Part shown: piece after piece, positions 1-6,637 of the stretch | Numbering within the stretch: the first letter of the stretch is position 1 | Layout of the letters: every line of letters begins with the position of its first letter | Source of the DNA: Micropepsaceae bacterium | Lineage (GTDB): Bacteria; Pseudomonadota; Alphaproteobacteria; Micropepsales; Micropepsaceae | Length of the DNA: 7,577 bases | Direction: 5' to 3' | NCBI GenBank assembly: GCA_025450355.1 | Contig: JANWHR010000171.1 | Location: forward strand, 1 to 7,577 | Position numbers and translations under genes: made by a program | Notes under the pieces: model-generated | What the model saw: only the letters and a program-made list of their open reading frames with translations | Databases searched by the model: none | What the model was told of the DNA's origin: nothing

Positions 1-342
1 AACCGTGCCGACAACAAGCTGACGGTCACGGTGAATTTCGCCGTCCGGGCGACCCGTGGTCCGTCCGCGGCCCCAAGCGATCCTCAACTGCCGTTTTTCG
101 TCGCCATTATCGACGCGGATGACAATGTGCTGGTGAAGAACGTGTACAATTCCCAACCGCAAATGGCTGGCCGCAAGGCAAATACATACACTGAGACAAT
201 ATCGAATCTTCCCGTTCCGCTCGGGATGGACAAGGAGCCGTCAGACTACGAGATTCTCACGGGCTTCCAATTGACGCCGGATGAACTCGCCTACAACCGG
301 ATTCCGCGGACGATTCCCGCGCCGCGCGCAGCGGCGCGATGA
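1..342 (+). CDS. 3' end of an uncharacterised conserved protein, possibly exported
   Basis: The reading frame is open from base 1 to the TGA at 340-342 and gives 113 residues. The true start lies upstream of the window: the GTG at 31 falls in the middle of a beta-strand-like run (LTVTVNFAVRA) and has no reason to be a start. The visible part alternates hydrophobic and polar residues, with VNFAVRATRG, then LPFFVAIIDADDNVLVKNVY, then the motif FQLTPDELAYNR at about visible residues 89-100. It ends in an Ala/Pro/Arg tail (IPAPRAAAR). This suggests a beta-sandwich domain. From memory it resembles small alphaproteobacterial hypothetical proteins, some annotated as lipoproteins, but the N-terminus that would show a signal peptide or lipobox is missing. 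The stop overlaps the argS start as ATGA, so the two are probably cotranscribed. Function unknown. Confidence 0.72.
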   Translation, partial: NRADNKLTVTVNFAVRATRGPSAAPSDPQLPFFVAIIDADDNVLVKNVYNSQPQMAGRKANTYTETISNLPVPLGMDKEPSDYEILTGFQLTPDELAYNRIPRTIPAPRAAAR

Positions 343-2102
343 CCTCACTTCTGTCCGAACTCTCCGCGACCGCGGGAGCCGCGTTCGCGGCTGAAGGTTT
401 TTTGCCTGAACTGGGTCAGATTCAGTTGTCCGACCGGCCGGATCTTGCCCAATTCCAGTGCAATGGCGCGCTCGCCGCGGCGAAGCAGGCGAAAGGTAAC
501 CCGCGCCAGATCGCAGAGCGCATTCGCGCCCGGCTAACGGAATCCGCCCTCTTTGAGGAGATCACGATTGCCGGACCGGGGTTCATCAATCTGCGCCTGA
601 AAGACGCCATTCTGGAAAGCCGGCTTCAAACGCTTGCGGCCAGGCCCGATTCTGCCCTGCCCGCGAGCGGCCGGGGTAAAGCCGCCGTGCTCGATTTTGG
701 TGGCCCGAACATCGCCAAACCGATGCATGTCGGGCATCTCCGGTCGGCAATTATCGGCGATTGCCTGCAACGCCTGTTCCGCGCCAATGGCTGGAACATC
801 AGTAGTGACGTGCATCTTGGCGATTGGGGCCTTCAGATGGGCCAACTGATCTCGGAGCTCGCGATTCGCTTTCCCGGTTTGCCGTACTTCGCGCCGGGGG
901 ACCATTCGCCTTACCCGGTAGAATCGCCGGTGACCATGGACGACCTCGAGCGGCTTTATCCCGAAGCGGCCGCGGCCTGCAAAAATGATCCCGCGCGGCT
1001 GGAAGCGGCCCGGTGTGCCACCGTGGAACTTCAGGCAGGCAGGCCTGGTTACCGTGCGCTGTGGCAACATTTTGTTGAGGCGTCGGCTGAAGGTTTGCGC
1101 CGCGAATATGACAGCCTTGGCATTTGCTTCGACGAATGGAGGGGCGAATCCGATGCCGATCCGCTGATTCCTGGCATCATCGAAGATCTGAAAGACCGCG
1201 GACTTGCGGTCATCGACCAGGGTGCGCTGATCGTCGATGTCAGTGAGCCTTCCGACACGGTCGAAGTGCCGCCGCTGATTCTGATGAAATCGGACGGCGC
1301 GGTGAATTACGCCACGACGGATATTGCCACGATTGTCCAGAGAGTAAGGGACCATGATCCGGACCTGATTCTGTATGTTGTCGATCAGCGCCAGCATCTG
1401 CATTTCCAGCAGGTCTTCCGCGCCACACGGAAAGCCGGGCTCGCCGGGCATGCGGTCCTGGAACATGTCGGTTATGGGACTGTGAACGGGAAGGACGGCA
1501 AGCCGTTCAAGACCCGCGCAGGCGGCGTAATGAAGCTGTACGATCTGATTTCCATGGCGACAGACGAGGCCCGGAAGCGACTCGCGGAAGCGGGGCTGGC
1601 CACCGAATATCCGCCGGAGGAGCAGGCGCGCATTGCCGGCGCGGTTGGAATTGCGGCGATCAAATTTGCCGATCTGTCGAACAATCGGGTTTCAAACTAT
1701 ATCTTCGACCTCGAACGTTTCACGAAGTTCGAAGGCAAAACCGGACCTTACCTGCAATATGCAGCGGTGCGGATCAAATCGGTCCTTCGAAAAGCCGGCG
1801 ATGAGCGGCAGAAATCGGCGCTGCCGGTGATCCGTTCGGAAGAGGAACGCGCATTGGCCCTGCAGTTGCTGTCCATGCCGGAGGCGCTGGAATCGGCGGA
1901 GACAAGACGGGCCCCGAATCTGATCTGTGATTATGTCTTCAGGCTCGCCCAGAATTTCAGCCGGTTCTATACGGAACATCACATTCTTTCAGAGGCGGAT
2001 GTGGACTTGAAAGGCGGGCGCCTCGGGCTCTGTGAGTTGACCCTCTCGGAGATCGAGCGGCTGCTGATGCTTTTGGGCATCGAGGTTCCCGAACGGATGT
2101 AA
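339..2102 (+). CDS. argS: Arginyl-tRNA synthetase (ArgRS)
   Basis: This class I aminoacyl-tRNA synthetase charges tRNA-Arg with arginine using ATP in the cytoplasm. The 587 residues are close to the family norm (the E. coli enzyme is about 577). In order are the N-terminal tRNA-binding add-on domain (about 1-110), the HIGH-type signature PNIAKPMHVGH at 123-133 (HVGH 130-133), the catalytic core, and GKPFKTRAGG from residue 387, which stands where other class I enzymes have KMSKS. Then come FEGKTGPYLQY at 464-474 and the DALR anticodon-binding domain (about 470-587), ending in the typical LGIEVPERM. The ATG at 339 is chosen because it overlaps the upstream stop (ATGA) and gives a family-like N-terminus. 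No Shine-Dalgarno sequence precedes it, which fits translation coupled to the upstream gene. No key residue appears to be missing. The long frame on the opposite strand is a shadow. Confidence 0.98.
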   Translation: MTSLLSELSATAGAAFAAEGFLPELGQIQLSDRPDLAQFQCNGALAAAKQAKGNPRQIAERIRARLTESALFEEITIAGPGFINLRLKDAILESRLQTLAARPDSALPASGRGKAAVLDFGGPNIAKPMHVGHLRSAIIGDCLQRLFRANGWNISSDVHLGDWGLQMGQLISELAIRFPGLPYFAPGDHSPYPVESPVTMDDLERLYPEAAAACKNDPARLEAARCATVELQAGRPGYRALWQHFVEASAEGLRREYDSLGICFDEWRGESDADPLIPGIIEDLKDRGLAVIDQGALIVDVSEPSDTVEVPPLILMKSDGAVNYATTDIATIVQRVRDHDPDLILYVVDQRQHLHFQQVFRATRKAGLAGHAVLEHVGYGTVNGKDGKPFKTRAGGVMKLYDLISMATDEARKRLAEAGLATEYPPEEQARIAGAVGIAAIKFADLSNNRVSNYIFDLERFTKFEGKTGPYLQYAAVRIKSVLRKAGDERQKSALPVIRSEEERALALQLLSMPEALESAETRRAPNLICDYVFRLAQNFSRFYTEHHILSEADVDLKGGRLGLCELTLSEIERLLMLLGIEVPERM

Positions 2103-2221
2103 CTTGCAGATCCAAAAATTTTAAGCTCCGGCAGCACCGGCATACGCTAAAACCATTTCCGTGCGGGTCGGGACTGTTGCACATTCGTCCATGTTTTTCT
2201 TCGGTACGGCACCGCCGATCC
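2103..2221 (+). promoter_or_regulatory. argS-gcvT gap: likely place for a gcv promoter
   Basis: This 119-base gap is the only sizeable space ahead of the gcv operon, so a gcv promoter would be expected here unless the operon is read through from argS. An AT-rich patch with a short palindrome (AAAATTTT) lies near 2114-2121. Two four-base-stem hairpins are possible: CCGG-N5-CCGG around 2128-2140 and CGGT-N5-ACCG at 2202-2214, the latter just before the gcvT start. A TTGCAC at 2177-2182 resembles a -35 element but has no convincing -10 partner at normal spacing. No intrinsic terminator follows argS and no glycine aptamer is recognisable. The assignment rests on position rather than on a clear motif. 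Confidence 0.3.
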
Positions 2222-3346
2222 ATGACTGAACCCTCATCCGCGTCCGCGAGAACACCGCTTCATGATCTGCATCGGGCGTTGGGTGGGCGCATGGTGACAT
2301 TCGCCGGCTATGAAATGCCGTTGCACTACCGCTCCGGAATCATCAGCGAGCATCTGCAGACGCGTTCCTCGGCTTCGCTATTCGACGCCTCGCACATGGG
2401 GCAGGCATTTCTGGGCGGCGCCGATCCGGCCGCGGCGTTCGAACGGCTTACGCCCGCGGACGTATCGGGACTGCACGATGGCCAGATGCGCTATGGCCTG
2501 CTCATGAACGGTCATGGCGGCATCCGGGATGACTTCATGGTAGGGCGGCTGCTTGTGGACCGCCGGCTGTATCTGGTTGTCAACGCAGCGACGAAGCACG
2601 CCGATTACGCCTATATTTCGGGGCAGTTGACCGCTACGCTGTCCGTCGAGCCACAGCCCGATCGCGCGCTGCTGGCGCTTCAAGGTCCGAAATCGGAAAC
2701 AGTGCTATCGCGCCATTCTGCTGGAATCGCGGCGCTGACGTTCCTGAATGTCGCGGAAACAAGGGTTGCCGGCGTGGCTGCCATCATCAGCCGGTCCGGT
2801 TATACCGGCGAGGATGGCTTCGAGATTTCGCTTGCTGCGGCCGATGCCGAAGCGGTTGCGCGCATTCTGCTTGATGAACCCGAGGTTAAGCCAGCCGGCC
2901 TTGGGGCGCGCGACACGTTGCGGCTGGAAGCGGGTCTTTGCCTTTATGGACATGATATGGACGAATCGACCACGCCGGTCGAAGCCGGTCTTGTCTGGAC
3001 AATCGGCAAACGGCGCAAGCTGGCGCGGGATTTTCCGGGGGCGGAGCGCATCATGCAGGAACTGTTTCGAGGACCCGTCAGGAAACGGGTCGGATTGCGT
3101 CTGATGGAACGAACGCCCGCGCGTGAAGGCGCGGAGGTGGTGAACAGTTTGGGCGAAAGGGTAGGCCGCATCACCAGTGGCGGATTTGGGCCAACGGCTG
3201 ATATGCCGATCGCCATGGCCTATGTGCAGCCAGAGTACGCCGGTGACGGTGCGGAATTGGCGGCGGTGGTGCGCGGAAAGCCGAGGACTGCAGTGGTTTC
3301 GCCGATGCCCTTTGTTCCCCACCGCTATCGCAGAAGGACTGGATGA
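2222..3346 (+). CDS. gcvT: Glycine cleavage system T-protein (aminomethyltransferase)
   Basis: GcvT takes the aminomethyl group from lipoylated GcvH, releases ammonia and forms 5,10-methylene-tetrahydrofolate. The 374 residues are the usual length. Family signatures appear in order: GRMVTFAGYEMPLHY near the N-terminus, LFDASHMGQ, GGIRDDFMV with Asp103-Asp104 (the region of the aspartate known to be essential in T-proteins), LLALQGPKSE, GYTGEDGFE at 193-201, GLGARDTLRLEAG at 226-238, LYGHDMDE, and GRITSGGFGPT in the C-terminal barrel domain. The ATG at 2222 is chosen because it puts the first conserved block (TPLHDLH) about 12 residues in, as in the family. An in-frame TTG at 2177 would add 15 arginine-rich residues with no family counterpart. 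No good Shine-Dalgarno sequence precedes 2222. It is the first gene of the gcv operon, one base from gcvH. Confidence 0.97.
   Translation: MTEPSSASARTPLHDLHRALGGRMVTFAGYEMPLHYRSGIISEHLQTRSSASLFDASHMGQAFLGGADPAAAFERLTPADVSGLHDGQMRYGLLMNGHGGIRDDFMVGRLLVDRRLYLVVNAATKHADYAYISGQLTATLSVEPQPDRALLALQGPKSETVLSRHSAGIAALTFLNVAETRVAGVAAIISRSGYTGEDGFEISLAAADAEAVARILLDEPEVKPAGLGARDTLRLEAGLCLYGHDMDESTTPVEAGLVWTIGKRRKLARDFPGAERIMQELFRGPVRKRVGLRLMERTPAREGAEVVNSLGERVGRITSGGFGPTADMPIAMAYVQPEYAGDGAELAAVVRGKPRTAVVSPMPFVPHRYRRRTG
3332..3338 (+). promoter_or_regulatory. Ribosome binding site of gcvH
   Basis: AGAAGGA lies inside the last codons of gcvT, nine bases before the ATG at 3348. It fixes the gcvH start, because longer versions of this frame running back into gcvT have no conserved GcvH sequence. 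Confidence 0.7.
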
Positions 3347-3347
3347 C

Positions 3348-3719
3348 ATGGACGAGATTCGATTTACCGAAAGTCACGAATGGCTGCGGATGGAGAACGG
3401 CATCGCAACGGTTGGCATCAGCAGATACGCCGCGGAGCAACTGGGGGACGTGGTCCATATTGAATTGCCGGTACCGGGTAAGACGCTCGAAAAAGGCGCG
3501 GAGGCCGCGGTGGTGGAAAGCGTCAAGGCGGCAAGCGAGATTTACGCCCCCGTTTCCGGTGAGGTTACCGCGGCCAACCGCGATCTTGCCACCGGCCTTG
3601 GCCGAATCAGTACCGAACCGGAGGAGGCGTGGCTCTTCCGTATCCGGATGAGTAATCCATCGGAGGCGGAACGGCTGATGACCCGCGACCAGTATCGGGA
3701 TTATTTGAAGGGACTCTGA
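3348..3719 (+). CDS. gcvH: Glycine cleavage system H-protein (lipoyl carrier)
   Basis: GcvH is the small shuttle of the glycine cleavage complex. Its lipoyl arm takes the aminomethyl group from the P-protein, presents it to GcvT, and is reoxidised by lipoamide dehydrogenase. The 123 residues are a normal length. The N-terminus FTESHEWLR is characteristic, followed by GISRYAAEQLGDVVHIELP. The lipoyl-lysine is Lys60 in VVESVKAASEIYAPVSGEV. One oddity is the distal half: where most family members have a stretch like LVN-DPYGEGWL, this one has LGRISTEPEEAWLF, so the usual Gly before Trp is Ala and the segment looks about one residue shorter. The lipoyl site is intact, so it should be functional. 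It starts one base after the gcvT stop, and its own stop overlaps the gcvPA start (TGATG). Confidence 0.97.
   Translation: MDEIRFTESHEWLRMENGIATVGISRYAAEQLGDVVHIELPVPGKTLEKGAEAAVVESVKAASEIYAPVSGEVTAANRDLATGLGRISTEPEEAWLFRIRMSNPSEAERLMTRDQYRDYLKGL
3707..3713 (+). promoter_or_regulatory. Ribosome binding site of gcvPA
   Basis: GAAGGGA sits inside the end of gcvH, five bases before the ATG at 3719. It supports that start and independent loading of ribosomes in addition to coupling through the TGATG overlap. Confidence 0.65.
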
Positions 3720-5062
3720 TGCGGTATCTGCCGCTCAACGATGATGACCGCCGCGCAATGCTCGAAAGGATTGGCGTTTCTTCGATCGACGATCTGTTCA
3801 GGGATGTTCCGGCTTCTGCCAGAGAGCCACAGTTCGATTTGCCATTGCACGCCGGCGAAAGCGAGGTGGAACGCATGCTGTCCCGCTTTGCTCTCGCGAA
3901 TACGGGCGCAGGTGAATGCGCGTTTTTCTGCGGTGCGGGCGCCTATCGCCATCACGTTCCCGCATCCGTGGATTATCTGATCCAGCGTTCCGAGTTTCTC
4001 ACTTCCTACACGCCGTACCAGCCCGAAATCTCGCAGGGCACGCTGCAAACCCTGTTTGAATTCCAGACCCAGGTCGCGGCGATCACCGCGATGGAAATCG
4101 CGAACGCCTCCATGTACGACGGATCCACTGGCGCCGCCGAGGCGGTGCTGATGGCCCATCGTGTGACGGGGCGCAATCGCGCGGTCCTGTCGGGAAACCT
4201 GCATCCGCATTATGCGGACACGATCCGCACCATGGCAGGGCTCGCTGGAGAAATCGTGGTGACGCCACCGGTCCCCGGTAGTGCCGATGAAATTTCCGAA
4301 CAGATAGACAACAACACGTCCTGTGTGGTCGTGCAAAATCCGGACGTGTTTGGCTCGATCCGTGACCTCGCGCCGCTCGCGCAGGTGGCGCATTCGAAAG
4401 GCGCACTGCTGGTCGTGGTGTTCACGGAAGCCGTCTCGCTTGGCCTGGTTCGTCCTCCGGGCGCCATGGGCGCCGACATTGTCGCAGGCGAGGGCCAGTC
4501 GCTGGGGAACGCGTTAAATTTTGGCGGACCCTATGTGGGCCTCTTCGCCTCGCGGGAGCGGTTTGTCCGGCAGATGCCGGGCCGGCTCGCGGGACAGACG
4601 GCGGATGTCGAAGGGCGGCGCGGCTTTGTACTGACGTTATCCGCGCGCGAACAGCATATCCGGCGGGAAAAGGCGACAAGCAACATTTGTACCAATTCCG
4701 GGCTGTGTGCACTGGCCTTCACAATTCATCTTTCGCTTCTGGGTGAAACAGGATTGCGCAAACTGGCCAGGCTGAACCATGCGCGCGCTGTCACATTGGC
4801 GGAAAGCCTCGTTGCAATCCCCGAGGTCGAATTGGCAACGCCAGCCTTTTTCAATGAATTCACGCTTCGCCTGCCCAGACCCGCCGCCGAAGTGGTTGAG
4901 ACTCTGGCCGGCCGCGGCGTTCTGGCTGGCGTTCCCGCGTCGCGGCTTTTCCCCTCACACACCGGATGCGAGAACCTGCTCATCGTTGCCGCGACGGAGA
5001 CAAACGCCGAATCGGATATTGATCTGTATAGAGATGAATTGGGAGGCGTGCTCGCGCGATGA
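3719..5062 (+). CDS. gcvPA: Glycine dehydrogenase (decarboxylating) subunit 1
   Basis: This is the N-terminal half of the split P-protein, which with GcvPB decarboxylates glycine and loads the aminomethyl group on GcvH. The 447 residues match stand-alone GcvPA proteins. Visible family signatures are the start RYLPLNDDDRRAML, GAGAYRHHVPASVDYL, TPYQPEISQG at 98-107, MYDGSTGAAEA from 132, GEGQSLG at 257-263 followed by NFGGPYVGLFA, and NICTNSGLCALAFTIHLSLLGE. The subunit has the fold of a PLP aminotransferase but lacks the PLP lysine, which lies in GcvPB; this is the normal division of labour in two-gene P-proteins. Its start overlaps the gcvH stop by one base, and its end overlaps the gcvPB start by four (ATGA). 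No truncation or frameshift is seen. Confidence 0.97.
   Translation: MRYLPLNDDDRRAMLERIGVSSIDDLFRDVPASAREPQFDLPLHAGESEVERMLSRFALANTGAGECAFFCGAGAYRHHVPASVDYLIQRSEFLTSYTPYQPEISQGTLQTLFEFQTQVAAITAMEIANASMYDGSTGAAEAVLMAHRVTGRNRAVLSGNLHPHYADTIRTMAGLAGEIVVTPPVPGSADEISEQIDNNTSCVVVQNPDVFGSIRDLAPLAQVAHSKGALLVVVFTEAVSLGLVRPPGAMGADIVAGEGQSLGNALNFGGPYVGLFASRERFVRQMPGRLAGQTADVEGRRGFVLTLSAREQHIRREKATSNICTNSGLCALAFTIHLSLLGETGLRKLARLNHARAVTLAESLVAIPEVELATPAFFNEFTLRLPRPAAEVVETLAGRGVLAGVPASRLFPSHTGCENLLIVAATETNAESDIDLYRDELGGVLAR
5041..5046 (+). promoter_or_regulatory. Possible ribosome binding site of gcvPB
   Basis: GGGAGG lies 12 bases before the ATG at 5059, rather far for an optimal Shine-Dalgarno site. 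Together with the ATGA overlap it supports the start at 5059 through translational coupling with gcvPA. Confidence 0.45.
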
Positions 5063-6588
5063 ACGTGCAGGACAAACCCGCAAGCGGAAACCGCGCAGCC
5101 TCGCCCGGCGGCACCTACTCGGGCGACCATGCCCTTCAGCACGAGGAGCCACTGATTTTCGAGCGCGGCCGGACGGATGTTTCGGGCGTGGATATTCCCG
5201 ATGTTGAAATTGGGCCCCGCCATCTCGCGGGACTGGAGCGCGTGGGGGAGATTGGAATCCCCGGTCTCTCGGAACCCGAGGCGATCCGCCATTACGTCCG
5301 GTTGTCACAACTGAATGCCGCGATTGACACCGGCTTTTATCCGCTGGGGTCGTGCACGATGAAGCACAACCCGCGGCTGGGTGAAAAGGTCGCGCGGTTC
5401 GCCGGGTTTGCGGACGTTCATCCGCTCCAGCCTCAGCGCACGGTACAGGGCGCGTTGGCCCTGATCGCCGAACTTGCGCGCTGGCTGAAGGAATTGACCG
5501 GCATGCCCGCCGTTGCGATGACGCCAAGGGCCGGCGCGCATGGTGAATTGTGCGGCATCATCGCCATCCGTGCGGCGCTTGAGAACCGTGGCGACAAACG
5601 GCCCATTATTTTGGTTCCGGAATCCGCACACGGTACAAATCCTGCAACCGCGGCGCTCTGCGGTTTTTCCGTGAAGAGCATCAAGGCAACGGGTGAGGGC
5701 AGGGTGGACCTTGCCAGCCTGACGCAGGCGCTTTCATCGCAGGTCGCGGCGCTTATGCTGACGAACCCCAATACGAGCGGTCTGTTCGAGCGCGACATGA
5801 TCGCCATCGCGGATGCCCTGCACGCGGCGGGCGCGTACTTCTATTGCGATGGCGCCAATTTCAACGCGATCATGGGACGCGTGAAGCCGGGAGATCTCGG
5901 CGTTGATGCGATGCACATCAACCTGCACAAGACGTTTTCCACGCCGCATGGGGGTGGCGGCCCAGGCGCCGGACCTGTGGTTTTTTCCGAGCGACTGGCG
6001 CCGTTCGCACCACTGCCGCTCCTGGTCGAGGATGACCGCGGATTTCGCCTGATCGAGGACAGCCGCGAGGCGCAACCGGCATCACCGTTTGGCCGAATGG
6101 CGGCGTTTCATGGCCAGATGGGCATGTTTGTACGCGCCCTCGCCTATATGATGTCGCACGGTCGGGATGGCCTGAGACAGGCTTCCGGCGATGCCGTGCT
6201 GTCCGCGAACTACATCCTGGCTTCGCTCAAGGACGTCATTTCCGCACCTTACGACGGTTCGTGCATGCATGAGGCGCTGTTCGACGACACATTTCTGAAG
6301 GGCACGAGCATCACCACGCTCGATGTCGCGAAGCGGTTGATCGACGAGGGATTTCATCCCATGACGGTTTATTTTCCGCTGACTGTGCACGGCGCCATGC
6401 TGGTGGAACCGACGGAAAGCGAGTCGAAGCGAACGCTGGACCGGTTCATTGCGGTGATGCGAGGGCTTGCAGCCGAAGCGATCAGCGGTGACCCGGCCGG
6501 CTTCAAACAGGCGCCGGTATTTGCGCCGCGGCGGAGGCTCGATGAAACCGCCGCCGCCCGAAACCCTGTGCTGCGCTGGAAGCCGTAG
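5059..6588 (+). CDS. gcvPB: Glycine dehydrogenase (decarboxylating) subunit 2
   Basis: This is the C-terminal, PLP-bearing half of the split P-protein. The cofactor lysine is Lys291 in HINLHKTFSTPHGGGGPGAG. Other signatures are GFYPLGSCTMKHNPR at 92-106, MTPRAGAHGELCGI, PESAHGTNPATAA, LTNPNTSGLFE, YCDGANFNAIMG and, near the C-terminus, GFHPMTVYFPLTVHGAMLVEPTE. At 509 residues it is close to the family length. The first 25 or so residues, before EEPLIFERGR, are Gly/Ala/Ser-rich and look like a flexible leader outside the conserved domain; such leaders are common in alphaproteobacterial copies. The ATG at 5059 is supported by its overlap with the gcvPA stop. It is the last gene of the operon and faces the convergent helicase gene across 49 bases. 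Confidence 0.97.
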   Translation: MNVQDKPASGNRAASPGGTYSGDHALQHEEPLIFERGRTDVSGVDIPDVEIGPRHLAGLERVGEIGIPGLSEPEAIRHYVRLSQLNAAIDTGFYPLGSCTMKHNPRLGEKVARFAGFADVHPLQPQRTVQGALALIAELARWLKELTGMPAVAMTPRAGAHGELCGIIAIRAALENRGDKRPIILVPESAHGTNPATAALCGFSVKSIKATGEGRVDLASLTQALSSQVAALMLTNPNTSGLFERDMIAIADALHAAGAYFYCDGANFNAIMGRVKPGDLGVDAMHINLHKTFSTPHGGGGPGAGPVVFSERLAPFAPLPLLVEDDRGFRLIEDSREAQPASPFGRMAAFHGQMGMFVRALAYMMSHGRDGLRQASGDAVLSANYILASLKDVISAPYDGSCMHEALFDDTFLKGTSITTLDVAKRLIDEGFHPMTVYFPLTVHGAMLVEPTESESKRTLDRFIAVMRGLAAEAISGDPAGFKQAPVFAPRRRLDETAAARNPVLRWKP

Positions 6589-6632
6589 TTGAGCGCACCC
6601 GCCGTATTTTTTGGCGGCCTGGAAGCCAGCGC
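6573..6632. repeat. Nested inverted repeats at a convergent gene junction
   Basis: An outer 7-base inverted repeat, GCGCTGG (6573-6579, inside the last codons of gcvPB) and CCAGCGC (6626-6632), encloses an inner 5-base one, CCGCC (6599-6603) and GGCGG (6613-6617). The inner loop holds a run of six T. The direct repeat CTGGAAGCC also occurs at 6576-6584 and 6619-6627. The T run is in the loop rather than after a stem on either strand, so this is not a standard intrinsic terminator. It may still help end transcription of the two converging genes. The short arms could also arise by chance. Confidence 0.25.
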
Positions 6633-6637
6633 TACAA

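Noticed and set aside
31..342. Treating the first gene as a complete 103-residue protein starting at the GTG at 31
   Set aside because: The frame is open to base 1 and the residues before 31 continue the same strand-like pattern, so the gene is cut by the window edge.
534..1466. A 310-codon open frame on the minus strand across argS
   Set aside because: It lies fully antisense to a certain argS, its protein is Arg/Gln/His-rich with no recognisable family, and GC-rich codon bias often leaves such antisense frames open.
2103..2160. Intrinsic terminator after argS
   Set aside because: The only hairpin (CCGG-N5-CCGG) has a four-base stem and no T run after it.
2177..2221. N-terminal extension of GcvT from the TTG at 2177
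   Set aside because: The extra residues have no counterpart in the T-protein family and the ATG at 2222 gives the usual N-terminus.
2705..3349. A 214-codon open frame on the minus strand across gcvT
   Set aside because: Shadow of gcvT: no recognisable domain, composition typical of antisense reading, no separate gene context.
3701..4393. A 230-codon open frame on the minus strand across gcvPA
   Set aside because: Same reasoning: antisense to a confident gene and His/Arg-rich with no family signature.
4726..5527. Two overlapping minus-strand frames (188 and 190 codons) across the gcvPA/gcvPB junction
   Set aside because: They overlap each other and two confident genes, and neither shows a domain or a start with a ribosome site.
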